Below, one piece after another: positions 1 to 9,560 of a stretch of DNA of 64,000 bases. Location: the NCBI GenBank assembly GCA_014773175.1, contig VXCM01000972.1:1-64000 (forward strand), read 5' to 3'. Position 1 is the first letter of the stretch; the number at the start of each line of letters is the position of its first letter. The notes below the pieces were generated by a model. It had not been told where the DNA came from, searched no databases, and saw only the letters and a program-made list of their open reading frames with translations. The stretch is from Lucifuga dentata. Taxonomy: Eukaryota; Chordata; Actinopteri; Ophidiiformes; Bythitidae. Position numbers and translations under genes: made by a program.

Positions 1-179
1 GGAATTGTGGCCTCTGACTGTAGTTAGGATTCTAATCACAGTTATTCTTCAGTATTGCTACACTATAGATGGTTAACTTGGCGATATATTTTGACCTTTT
101 TATTTCAACATCACGCAATAAAAAATACTTTATTCAGCTGTTAACTGATCATTTCCATTCACAAAGCTCACTTCCACGG

Positions 180-345
180 GCGCTGCCATGTTGAATAACG
201 TCATAATCATGAAGTCGAGGTTGATAATTTTGATTCGACTTTCCCAGTCAGAGCTCCGACTTCAAATGCCTTTCCAACGCATTTTTTTCCAAGTAGGAGG
301 TCAGAAAAATCTGAGTTCTGAGGTAACTGGAACACAGCATAATAC
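180..345. repeat. Dispersed repeat shared with the right end of the window
   Basis: This segment shares blocks such as TTTCCCAGT, GGTCAGAAAAATCTGAGTTC and CGCAGCAT-like words, in the same order, with 63480-63582. The shared words and inverted-looking AAGTCGGAA/TTCCGAGTT motifs suggest a non-autonomous DNA transposon common in fish. The family is not identified. Confidence 0.4.
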
Positions 346-1184
346 CCCGATAATAAAGCGTGAGAATCCACCGATCCATTAACTGCTTGATAAGGCCTGC
401 CTCTCACCTCGCATGACAGATTCAATTGGTTTTGACAGTTGATTCAGGACGTCACATAAACGCTGCATGAATGTTTGTCCCACAACACACAAGCACATTC
501 GGTACTTATTTTGATGTATCTGTAAATGTGTAGTCATTTGAGTGTGGTTGGGCGAGGGATGGATTCATTTACAGAATGGCCATCTCACCTACAAGGAACC
601 TGATCAGACCGAATCCTGATTCAGAAACCAAAGCAAAAATCTATCTTGCTATGTTATCATATGAGCCAATAGATCATAGTGGGGATTATTTGAGTTGATT
701 GACCCCCTTTAGCTATCACTGTTTGTCTTGTTTATTCAGTAAACACAGCATGTGTTGCTGTGTGTGTTTGTGTGTGTGTGTATGTACATACACTGCCCAA
801 ATACTGACACACTTGGTAAATAAAAGCAAAATGGGCTGTGAAAAAAAAAGTCTTTGTTTATCCCCTTGACCTTTCAATCAAAATATTAACAAAAATGTAA
901 ACTTTAATTAAAAAAGAAAAATAAATTGTGATCATGAGACAAATATCTGTCTGATCGCAGTTTTGGAGACTTTCTTTACCATCATCCTCACTGTGCATGG
1001 GGTCAATATACACACACGTCCTCTTCTAGGCCCATTAAGAAAAATATTTGTTTCATTATAAGATTTTCTTTTTCCCTTTCAATTATTTTACTTTATGGGT
1101 ATTTTTTTTTTTTTAGGATTACTGAATTCACTTCACATTGCTTCTTGGTTATGTATGAAGTGAAATGATGCTTGAGTGTAGTGT

Positions 1185-1365
1185 ATATAGCATCGTGTTT
1201 TTGTATTATATTGCAACTTATGTTCTTAATTTGTGTATGTACTGTGTGTACATGTACGGACTGAATGTCTTTATTGTTGTTGCTGTAGTTGCTAACCTGT
1301 TGTAGTAGCTAACCTGGCTGCAAACCAAATTTCCCTTGGGGACAACAAAGATTGAGATTGAGAGA
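1185..1365 (+). repeat. Possible 3' tail of a LINE-type retroposon
   Basis: The segment ends with CAAATTTCCCTTGGGGACAA followed by an AAAGATTGAGATTGAG repeat. Teleost non-LTR retroposons often end in a TTTCCC-TGGGGA-AATAAAG motif followed by a short tandem repeat. No coding part is present. A 17-bp GTAG-TGCTAACCTG word is repeated in tandem at 1283-1317. Confidence 0.3.
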
Positions 1366-1955
1366 CTGTTTGTTAATATTCTGAATGAAAGGAGAGGAGA
1401 AACATAAAGATGTTTTTTTTCCACAGCCTATTTTGCTTTTATTTATCAAGGCTGCTGATATATGTGGAGTACGCTGTAGAATGGACAAAAAAAAAAAAAA
1501 AAAANAAAAAAAAAAAAAAAAAAGTTAAAAAGACATATTGAGGTATCTACAGACTATTGACACAGTTACACACACACTCGCACCTGGAAGCTGCCCAGTC
1601 TGAGTCTTATCTGCTGGCCATGAGAGACAGCCATGTGCTGGATATGATCAATACAATAATGCAATAAAAATGCATAGGTTCCATTTTTGTGTTTTTGTTT
1701 TTTTTTTGTGTGTGTGTTTTTTGAATAGTAAACCCCTGCCCTCAGCCAGAATCTGCCCATGTGAAAATCAGACGCAGATATTTGACATTCAAATTTAGGG
1801 AATTGAAATTCAGCTGTGGCTTTGGTAGGAGGAATGCACTCGTCCCCAAAAGACCTTTATTTAAGATTTCAATAAAAAAAATACAAAATACAGAAGTTTG
1901 AGGCCAGCCCCATATTAAAAAAAAATAAAAATAAAAATCATCAACACACTTTGTG

Positions 1956-2813
1956 TTGTTTTACAATTTATTGCACAGGAAATGACAAAACTACATAAAA
2001 TAAATGTAACTAATTAGCTTTCAAGAAGAATTTGTCAGACTTTGGTTTCAAAGTCCCCCCCCTCAAGCCTTAATAACTGCTGTACAAATTCTAGGCATAC
2101 GCTGCAGTCATTTTTGGAAGTCGGTTCCTGGCAAAGATTCCCAAGCACTTTTCAAGCACTCCAACTGTTCTTTTTCATCTCCTGGGCGTTTGCTCCGAAC
2201 TAGCCTATCAAGCTCATCCCATACCAGCTCAATGGGAGAAAGATCTGGAAACTGGGGTGGCCAAGTCATAATTCTCAAAATCTTTTGCTTCTGTTTTGAG
2301 TAGACATAATTTTGGCATGATTTTGATGAATGTTTTGGATCATTGTCCTGTTGAAGAATGAAATTTTGAAATTTTGACTGATAATTCGTAAACTGAATGG
2401 AATCGCGTGTCTTTGAAGAATGGAATGGTAATTCTCTTTCTTCATAATGCCTTAAACTTGGACCAAGTCTCCAGATCTGTCTCCCCCAAAACACCCCCAC
2501 AGCATTACTGAAGCAAAGCAATAGCATGAGCAGACTGTGTAACAAGTTAAACAAAAAATGATGAGGGAGAAGGCAGACAGCATCTTTTGAACAGAATGTT
2601 AAAACACATCAGCAAGGGAGTTGGAACACAACTGGAGTGCCAGTGCACTAATACAGACTAGGCATGCCTTCATTAAAAATCATTTCTCAAGCCATAGTGG
2701 CTACATAATGTGCTGCTGTTGACAAATTCTGACAAATTCTTCTTGAAAACTAATTAGTTACATTTGTTTTATATATTTTTGTCATTTCCTGTGCAATAAA
2801 TTGTAAAACAAAT
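1956..2813 (-). mobile_element. Internally deleted Tc1/mariner element with long inverted repeats
   Basis: Positions 1956-2038 and the reverse complement of 2731-2813 match over about 83 bp with few differences (TTTTACAATTTATTGCACAG core), so these are terminal inverted repeats. Between them lies the decayed C-terminal half of a Tc1-like transposase on the minus strand (2035-2554). The N-terminal DNA-binding half is missing. The right end runs into NNN and a long poly(T), so the outer boundary is uncertain. The copy cannot be autonomous. Confidence 0.8.
2035..2554 (-). pseudogene. Tc1-like transposase C-terminal fragment, frameshifted
   Basis: Two landmarks of the Tc1 DDE catalytic core are visible: FILQQDNDPKHSSK (second catalytic D) and PDLSPIELVWDELDR (E of the DD34E triad). 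The usual glycine-rich GG-VMVWGCF region upstream is degraded to AVGVFWGRQIW. After about 2108 the frame shifts; the typical Tc1 end is then readable in another frame as RLEGGDFETKV followed by a stop at 2035-2037. The first catalytic D and the paired HTH domains are absent. It is a dead copy left by cut-and-paste transposition. Confidence 0.85.
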
Positions 2814-2815
2814 NN

Positions 2816-2816
2816 N

Positions 2817-2868
<52 letters not shown>
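2816..2868. repeat. Poly(T) tract of about 50 bp after NNN
   Basis: A run of T directly follows three Ns at 2813-2815. Homopolymers of this size next to Ns are typical of unresolved contig ends, so the true length and neighbours are uncertain. Confidence 0.7.
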
Positions 2869-2870
<2 letters not shown>

Positions 2871-3475
2871 GGAAGAATATGTGGGTGTCACATTTCCAAA
2901 ACAGTTATGTAACTCCCAGAACTATACAGCAGCTGACTGCAAAGGCTGCTTCCTCATATCTAACTTGGTCACAAAAAAATAATTTATAGGTTATTATTAA
3001 CCCCAACTACTTTAAAATTACTTACCTTTGACGTTGTGCTCAATCATAAAGACATATATGCTTAACCTATATTACATACTAGGCTTTCACATGTAAGGTA
3101 TGATGGGATGCATAACGAAAAGCTTTATTAAAGACATACTGTAGTTTGTCTTTTTGTCTCTCGGCTATATGAGGGAAAAGTAAGCAAACAACTTCTCTAG
3201 ACATAAGACTGCGCCATTACGAACGTTTCCAATTTATTTTATAAAAAACAAAATTATTATTTTGTTTATTCCCACTGAGTGAAGTGATCCACCAATCAGA
3301 ATAAGCGACACAACCAAGGTGAGTCAACTTTTACGTGCAGCCTCTGTATTTACACTGTTAGCTAAATGCGCTAAACAAGCTACCTCGCCGGAGTGACAGT
3401 GTGTGTTTACACGACTGAGAAAGACGTTTAATTATAAATAAATGACTTGACATTATTTCTCTTAAGTTTTCTTAC

Positions 3476-3577
3476 CTTTATTTTCTCTGTCACGGTGAAT
3501 TTGAGTTCGTGGATGAATGGGTTTCGGAGCCGTGAGCCTCGCTCCACCGCGGAGGAGCGACAGTTTAACATCTTCAT
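3476..3577 (-). CDS. lpcat1: lpcat1 first coding exon (lysophosphatidylcholine acyltransferase 1), partial
   Basis: A 34-codon exon starts at ATG 3577-3575 and ends in AAG followed by the donor GTAAG at 3475. It reads MKMLNCRSSAVERGSRL and continues into RNPFIHELKFTVTEKIK. The RNPF-HEL block matches the N-terminus of vertebrate LPCAT1 (RNPFVHELRL in human) just before its first membrane segment. LPCAT1 is an ER/lipid-droplet acyltransferase that re-acylates lysophosphatidylcholine in the Lands cycle and in surfactant phospholipid synthesis. Synteny agrees: human LPCAT1 lies beside MRPL36 and NDUFS6 with the same relative orientation. The acyltransferase HX4D motifs and EF hands are not in this window. 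A second in-frame ATG two codons later could also initiate. Confidence 0.8.
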
Positions 3578-3788
3578 TCCTGACAAACTGAAACCCGAAA
3601 ATGATAAAGAAATGTTTCCGTGTCTCTCAAAAATGCCGGTTGTCGTTGGCGAAGCTCGTTGCTTAAAGACAGCGGGATGAGCTCACTTTAACCGGGTGAT
3701 GCTTGGCAGGAATGACGCTTTCAGCAAGCCAGCAAGAATGAAGAAAACTTCCGGTGGGAGCTTCATAAATAAAGCTCTCTGGCTTGCT
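3578..3788 (-). promoter_or_regulatory. Likely lpcat1 5'UTR and promoter region
   Basis: This GC-richer stretch lies directly upstream of the lpcat1 start codon on the minus strand and contains an ETS-type ACTTCCGG site at 3747-3754. No TATA box is evident. A MITE insertion begins at 3789, only about 210 bp from the start codon, so the proximal promoter is bounded by a transposon. Confidence 0.45.
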
Positions 3789-4482
3789 TTAAAGGGCCAT
3801 ACCGACCATTTTGTATGTTTGAGCCTAATATTTTCAATTTTCATACACATAACGTGACAATCATTTGCCAAAGCATACTACTAGAACGGTGAATTTATTT
3901 ATTGTTTCCTACTTTCCAGACTGCCATTGGTTTCAGTTCATTCTGGTATGCTATTAAAATCAACTTGTTGANCCTACTTTCCAGACTGCCATTGGTTTCA
4001 GTTCATTCTGGTATGCTATTAAAATCAACTTGTTGATAGTTAAAATGTTCTTTGGATACGTAATCCATCACAAGACGTGTATTCAGGTTTTTTTTTTTGT
4101 TTGTTTTGTTTTTTTTTTAGAAATTACATACTTTTAGCGTTTAAGTGCAATACAAAGTGCAGAGTAAATGTATGCTTTCATACAGGGAATATAGTCCCAA
4201 AAGAAGACCTGCGTTTATCAAAAAATTTAAACGACAGTGACTTAATAAGGCTATAGCCTTATCAAGTAACTTATTGAATAAATATTAGCAGGTGAAACAT
4301 TGATTTTTAAGGTGGATGTATTGCTTGGCTTGAACATTTGATTTTGAAAGATTAAGAAGTTTTGCAAAATATCAGGAAAGCTGAAATACGGTTTTATCCT
4401 TTGGGAAATGATTGTCAGTAACCCTGTATAAAAATTGAATATGTTAGGCTCAAACATGCAAAATGGACGGTATAGCCCTTGA
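3789..4482 (+). mobile_element. TTAA-flanked MITE, copy 1
   Basis: It starts TTAA-AGGGCCATACCG and ends with the mirrored CGGTATAGCCCT-TTGA (TTAA with one change). The terminal inverted repeats of about 85 bp carry the family words TTTTGCATGTTTGAGCCTAA and TCAATTTTCATACA. The core has CCATTGGTTTCAGTTCATTC and GGGAATATAGTCCCA. No ORF for a transposase is present. The length is inflated by a 64-bp assembly duplication around N3972. Confidence 0.85.
3908..4036. other. Assembly artefact: 64-bp exact duplication around one N
   Basis: Positions 3908-3971 and 3973-4036 are identical, separated by a single N at 3972. This looks like two overlapping contig ends joined without merging. It should not be read as a biological tandem repeat. 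Confidence 0.9.
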
Positions 4483-5080
4483 AAGTCAGATACCTATATA
4501 TTCAATTCTGTTTATTAGTTTTGAGGAGCACAAGCATGTCAGCCAAAAAGGAAGTTGCGGGGAAAAAAAAAAAAGTCTGGAAAAGTTACCTTCACACCGG
4601 CATTGTATTGACTTTTTTTTTTCTCATGTTTTTATTCTTTAGTATCCATGCAGAGACCCCCATAAAGTCATGGAGGTCATTTTTGAAGAGTTTACACAGC
4701 ACCCTCTTCAGCCTTTATTAAGTCGTCTCCTTCACATGTTGTTTTCACATGCTGAATTTTAAATTGTGTAAAATTGATCCCCCTTTAATTAAATTCAGTC
4801 ACTGGCCATATTAACAAAATCACAAATTCACAGGCCAAAACAAGGCCTATATATATTTTTTTTTAAACACTTTCACTACAATGGTTTATGCTTTGATCAC
4901 AATATGTATAAAAAAAAAAGAAAAGAAAAGAAAACAATGACTCATTAACCAAATATGAATTTTACTGCTTTCCGACATATTTCTTGTCTGCAGGCCATAA
5001 TTAAGCTTTTCAATGACAATAGTGTCATCACAGGGAATCAAAAATTACTAGATAACTATGATATTTTTGTTACAGATAAT

Positions 5081-5128
5081 TTAATAATGCATGCATATCA
5101 TTGGCTGATGATATGCATGCATTATTAA
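5081..5128. repeat. Perfect 21-bp inverted repeat (hairpin) with 6-nt loop
   Basis: The arm 5081-5101 is the exact reverse complement of 5108-5128, with loop TGGCTG. The arm contains the self-complementary ATGCATGCAT. No target-site duplication is visible, so it is not a recognised MITE. Confidence 0.85.
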
Positions 5129-5255
5129 TTGCATTGCAATCCACATATAAATTAAACTATATTTTTTCATGTTAAACAACAATTATTGCAGTCAAAATAT
5201 GCCAAATTATTTCAAGTTGTCAAACATCAACCTGTGACTTCTGAGTACAAATGTC

Positions 5256-5287
<32 letters not shown>

Positions 5288-5823
5288 CATCCATCCACTC
5301 ATTTTCTATACCAGTTTGTCCTGTTAAGGATCAAAAAAGAAAAAAAATAATTGTTCAATCTCCTTACATGTCTGGTAGATTTGTAGGACTTGTCAGTATA
5401 TAGACACTTGACAGATTTTTTTTTGCTGCACCACAAGATGTTATTTTGTTTGTTTGCTTTTTGTTTGTTTGTTTGTTTGTTTGTTTTATTCTCTGGTATG
5501 TCTATTTTGAATAATTTTGCTGTTGCTGTTGTATCTCAGAAAATCCCTTTTGGAAATCAAGCTTTTATTTTGAAGGCAAGGCACAGAATCCTGTGGCACG
5601 CTGGTACAGCCACACACACGGACAGACGCTCACACACCGAAGTCACAGGGAAATCCAGTATGAAAGTCAATTAACAGCTAATTAAAGGATAACTAAGACA
5701 GATTAGGAGAAACTACTTTCATTAAATTCAGTTCCTTCCTGGATGAAAAAACCTACGCTCATCGTCTTATTAAAAAAAACTTTTCATTAATAGAAAAGTG
5801 AACATTGAAGAAGAGAAGAAGAG

Positions 5824-5869
<46 letters not shown>

Positions 5870-5988
5870 AAACCTTTGAGACTGTCTGTGTGTGTTTGAG
5901 ATGCTTGGGTTGATAAACCTTCAGAGAGATAAAGAGGGTTTTTGAGGTTGAGTTTCCTCCTGTATTTGACATCAATTAGTTTTATTAT

Positions 5989-6641
5989 ATGACAGCGTTT
6001 TTATTTAAGTCAACTTTGTTGATTCTTGGAGCACAGAGATCAACACCGTATGGTGGGATCGTCTGTTTCCCCACCTTTCCTACAAAAATGAATGTATTAT
6101 TTGGAAATGTAAAGATATCTGGATATCTGCAAAACAGGGGGGGCGAGGGTGTCTTGCTCTCTGACCCACTGCTATGTGACTGGTTGTTGACAGGGGGCAG
6201 TCACAGGGTGAAGTCTATTTTGCCCATTTGTTTCAAAGAGATAATGTCTTTTATAGGGCCCATAAGAAGATGCTGCACAGCTAGGGCTAAATCTTGGAAC
6301 TGGAAGGTTATGACCTTAGAATTGCCCGTAAACATGTGCTTCAGCAAATGCCAGTACAAGCATGAGATAAATATTGATTCCTCAACACAGCCTAGAATTT
6401 TCTTAGACAAACATTCCGATAAAAGAACATGTGAATGTGCACAAAGGTGTTTGTCATTCCTTCCACCAATGTTAACTTTTAGTAAGCAGCCGTAACTGGA
6501 GGCTCTGTAGTTGTTGCCAAACACCTTTGCAAACCAGTCAGGTTTCCATGGCTGCACTGTTTGCACGACACAGTCTGTCAATAATGTGGAGTGCTTTATG
6601 ATTTTTGTATCTTTCAGTAATAATACAAAAGGTATAGACAC
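5989..6641. other. Unassigned region with long open frames on both strands
   Basis: A 168-codon plus-strand frame (5989-6495) overlaps a 146-codon minus-strand frame (6201-6641). Both are unusually long for this AT-rich DNA. I recognise no domain in either. The minus-strand frame has several Cys and Trp residues (PWKPDWFAKVF; LLKHMF), but no clear splice sites or family motif. Possibilities are a decayed transposon gene, an unrecognised exon or chance. Confidence 0.25.
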
Positions 6642-7460
6642 TGGCTTGAGTATACACAGTTAACTGTTTCTCCAAGAAAACTATGTAGAAATAAGAAGTG
6701 GCATCTTTCAGGATAATATTCTTTATAGTTTATGTGACACATTATAGACACTGTGAACACAAGGTGAAGTTAAAACATAAAGTGTAGTTAGAAAAAGACA
6801 GTTAAAGTGTAAATGGCTGCAGGTTGGATCCTTAAAATGTGTAAGAAAAGCTTTGGCTCCCTCTTATGGAATAACAATATAAAACAACAAAATGTGGTTT
6901 TACACACTACTTTACCTGTATGTGTGTGCGTGTGTGTGCTTAGATTAAGTGATTACTGTTAGATTGTGTTTTAAACAGAAAATAAATAACTGCTTTAAAA
7001 ATTTTAGGTAGCCAAAGTCCCAATTTTTTTTTTTTTTTAAATGTGATTTTGATTATAATTGGATCATGACTTTATAAATGTCCTGTTATATGAAAATTAA
7101 AATTGATTTGATTTGGTTATATTACATGTGTTTGAGTGAGCTGGCTCATGAAATAGAAACTTACAAAATGAACAACTGCAAAAACTGCCTGCAGATAATA
7201 TGACATAATGTTAGTAACATTATTTTGGATTTCATTTTTACTCTGCTAAGCAGTTTATACGATGACTGGCATTTGTTAGTCTCAAAAAGTTATGGACAGA
7301 TTTGGATGAAATTTAGGAGGCAGATAATGTCGAGAGGAAGAAGTGATTCAATTTAGGAGGTGATCTGAATCATACTGGATTAAGGATCCAGAAAAAAATA
7401 ATAATAATCTATTGTTGTGAGGGTAACAAGGCTCCTTTGAGATGCTATGTGCAGTGTGTA

Positions 7461-7467
<7 letters not shown>

Positions 7468-7510
<43 letters not shown>

Positions 7511-7513
7511 TGT
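7468..7513. repeat. (TG)n microsatellite
   Basis: Near-pure TG dinucleotide array of about 45 bp with one TA interruption. Confidence 0.9.
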
Positions 7514-7913
7514 TAGTAAAACAGCAAAGTGAGGACTTCTATTTAAACTGAATGAGTCATTATAGAATTCTAGAATTCAGGACACTTTGTGACACAAAAA
7601 TAGAATAGACTGCCTGATGTATCACTTACATACAATTATGTCTTATAACTTCTAGTGGGTATCAATAATATCTTGATATTCTTGAACTTCAGTTCTTTTC
7701 AGGTTTTAATCTTCTGTTCCACTGAAAACCAAAGACATACAAAGACAACTAAGATAAAGCAAATATAGAAGCAAGTCAATTTTTCATTTTCCTACAGAAA
7801 ACCAGTCACAGCAGTCTGGAATCCACACTGTGATCTGCTGATGTTTTTTTGACCATCTCTGCTGAGAGAGAAACACATGAGATGTGAAAAGAGATATGAA
7901 AGTTACCAAGCAC

Positions 7914-7919
7914 TTTATT
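7914..7919 (-). terminator. mrpl36 polyadenylation signal
   Basis: AATAAA on the minus strand about 68 bp past the mrpl36 stop codon, the nearest canonical signal. Confidence 0.6.
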
Positions 7920-7986
7920 GTTACAGCATAGTTACAGTAAATAGCACCCACACCAATAGCCAACTGATTTGCTTAAAACACATATT

Positions 7987-8364
7987 TTAGCCTTGCCTCT
8001 GCTTGTGTCTTGGATTTGTCTTGCAAAAAACAAACAAACGTCCCCTTCGTCGAACAAAAAAACAGTCTTTGCAGCGCCTCTTCAGTGCAGTCTTGGTTTT
8101 CATTCCTGCAGAGGGTTGGATGCAGGGAAGATGCTGACACTGTCCCAACAGAGATGGTCCACAGTGAGGAGGGGAGCCTGGGGGCTGGATGGAAGAGGCT
8201 CTTGCTGATGACAGCAGCAGTCTGCTGGGAGCCGCCATGAGGGTGCAGAGACATCTGTAAGCGCTGGCTACGGGTGAGGAGGAAGAGGTGAGGGTAAACC
8301 AGCTCATCTGGGCCACTTGGCGGGTCAGAGACGTAGCCAGGTGCTTCAACATGAGGGGCGACAT
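7987..8364 (-). CDS. mrpl36: Mitochondrial ribosomal protein bL36m
   Basis: A 125-codon frame in a single coding exon. Its C-terminus is diagnostic of bacterial-type L36: [20 protein letters not shown] followed by [11 protein letters not shown]. The zinc-ribbon ligands are C98, C101, C114 and H120. The N-terminal about 85 residues are Ser/Leu/Ala-rich with basic residues and few acids, as expected for a mitochondrial targeting peptide. The protein is a small component of the mitochondrial 39S subunit. The start is the ATG at 8364-8362, ten bases past a CTGCAG acceptor (exon from 8375); MLKHLA five residues later is an alternative. Human MRPL36 is about 103 residues, so this one is somewhat longer at the N-terminus. 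It lies head to head with ndufs6, as in human. Confidence 0.92.
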   Translation of the reverse strand: MSPLMLKHLATSLTRQVAQMSWFTLTSSSSPVASAYRCLCTLMAAPSRLLLSSARASSIQPPGSPPHCGPSLLGQCQHLPCIQPSAGMKTKTALKRRCKDCFFVRRRGRLFVFCKTNPRHKQRQG

Positions 8365-8375
8365 GGCATCACAGT

Positions 8376-9140
8376 CTGCAGAGAGAGATAATGGGATTAG
8401 ATCTGGGAAGTACAGATAATTCCAAAAGTATGCGGACACCCCAACCCTAATCCAGTTCCAGTGAAGGGAAATCCCCAAAGCTGCAGCAATCAGCAATATT
8501 TTAGACTGTGTTTCCAACTTTCTAGCAACAGTTTAGGGAAACCCCTTTTCTGTTTCAGCAAGAAAAAGTGAGGTTCATAAAGAAATGATTTGCAGAGTCT
8601 GGTGTGGAAGAACTTGAGTGGGCTGCAGAGAGCCTTGACCTCAACCCTAATCAACAACTTTGCAATGAATTACACTGCCTATTCCTTATTGCCCAACATT
8701 AATGTGCGACCTCACTAATGCTGTTATAACCGAATGGAAGAAAATCTCTGCAGACAGGTTCCACAATGTAGCGGAAAGCAAAAGGACGATTACACGTTCA
8801 TAACAATGACTCATGGCTGTATCGATCGGGTGTATACACTTAGGCATGTAGTAGCCTATATGGATGTGTTATGAGACTAGACTGTGGCTTTAATTTTGGC
8901 CATCAGTTGCAATATATATCTCAAATCAGTGGGTCTTCCTGAATAATTCTATGATGTACTGATATGATATAAAGCTGTGAAGTAAATTAGCAGTGGTGCT
9001 ACAGAGCCGCTATAGGACTTGCCAAGGAGACGAGCATGGAGTCAATCTTGCTAGCTTTCAATACTCAGGCACGAAAACTGCCTAAACTTTATTCCTCAAG
9101 AAGTCACATTCATATTACACTATCAAAGACGTGCACAAAC
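8376..9140 (-). other. mrpl36 intron 1
   Basis: Inferred from the acceptor CTGCAG at 8380-8376 and a donor GTTTGT at 9140, giving an intron of about 765 bp. It contains a decayed Tc1-like remnant on the plus strand (8415-8860). Confidence 0.6.
8415..8860 (+). pseudogene. Decayed Tc1-like transposase fragment
   Basis: The plus strand reads CCAAAAGTATGCGGACACCC, then AGTGAAGGGAAAT, AACAGTTTAGGGAA, GTTTCAGCA, GGTTCATAAAGAAATG, TGTGGAAGAACTTGA and CCTTGACCTCAACCCTAATC. These are the ordered landmarks of a common fish Tc1-like transposase (VEEL-W...SLDLNP corresponds to the region of the catalytic E). Stops and a deletion across the D-containing motif show it is dead. It differs from the element at 1956-2813. 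Confidence 0.7.
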
Positions 9141-9265
9141 CTTTGTAGAAGTCCCAGACGTCTTTAAAACAGGGGTTGTACTCCTGAATGCACCGTTTAA
9201 TCACCACAATACGGACAAAACGTTGCTCTTGCTAGAATACAACTGCTTCCGGTTTCACGTTCTGT
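9141..9265 (-). other. Probable non-coding first exon (5'UTR) of mrpl36
   Basis: The minus strand ends in CTACAAAG followed by GTTTGTG, a plausible donor that pairs with the acceptor at 8376. The exon has no ATG. However, its frame is open from about 9250 and joins the MRPL36 frame in phase, reading VRIVVIKRCI then QEYNPCFKDVWDFYK. I treat it as 5'UTR. The 5' boundary is not determinable from sequence. Confidence 0.5.
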
Positions 9266-9560
9266 TTCGCTATGCGTTTGTCTTGCAGGCAACATTTCCT
9301 GTGTAAGCTTTGTACAAATTTGTCTCCTTCGCTAGTCGTATATAACAATCGCAACAATGGACCTAATTTATTATTAATCTTTTGTAATCTAAATACAAAT
9401 ATAACGATATGATTGATTAAGCTTGTTGGGGGGCGTAAACAGTATAGGAGTGTTTCTTCCTGAAAAGCAACATTCAGGGCATATTATCCTGATGTAAAAA
9501 GAAGGCGTTTTACGCGAGGCATTGTGGGAAAAGAGGCTGTAAACATGGCGGCCATAGCGG
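9240..9560. promoter_or_regulatory. Bidirectional mrpl36/ndufs6 promoter region
   Basis: The two genes diverge across less than 300 bp. Motifs visible are an ETS-type CTTCCGG at 9247-9253, GCATTGTGGGAAA at about 9519-9531, which resembles the ZNF143/Staf core, and AACATGGCGGCC at 9542-9553, a YY1-type element overlapping the ndufs6 start codon. These are typical of TATA-less housekeeping promoters. Motif identities rest on consensus matching by eye. Confidence 0.6.

Larger units (their letters stand above)
1..3475. other. Repeat-rich DNA, probably lpcat1 intron 1
   Basis: The first coding exon of lpcat1 ends at 3476 on the minus strand with a GT donor, so lower coordinates should be its first intron. 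I found no second lpcat1 exon here; the conserved membrane segment that should follow is not visible in any minus-strand frame, so it probably lies left of the window. The stretch contains a dispersed repeat near 180-345, a possible retroposon tail near 1185-1365, homopolymer A with one N (1505), a Tc1-like remnant (1956-2813) and a long poly(T) after NNN at 2813-2815. Confidence 0.5.
4483..7913. other. lpcat1-mrpl36 intergenic region
   Basis: No gene recognised. Contents: a perfect hairpin (5081-5128), (TAA)n at about 5256-5286, (TTTG)n at 5446-5486, (GA)n at 5834-5864, an unassigned region open on both strands (5989-6641), a degraded interspersed repeat around 7270-7405 (AAAAAGTTATGGACAGATTT followed by GATCTG and GGATCCAG words, common in fish) and (TG)n at about 7468-7513. 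The sequence is otherwise AT-rich and unremarkable. Confidence 0.5.

Noticed and set aside
17..3475. Search for lpcat1 exon 2
   Set aside because: No minus-strand frame matching the LPCAT1 membrane segment with flanking splice sites; it is probably outside the window.
3447..3680. 77-codon plus-strand frame
   Set aside because: It lies antisense to the lpcat1 first exon, whose minus-strand reading matches the LPCAT1 N-terminus and ends at a proper donor.
5256..5286. Regular short repeats as a possible CRISPR array
   Set aside because: These are simple (TAA)n microsatellites in a vertebrate genome; no repeat-spacer pattern exists anywhere in the window.
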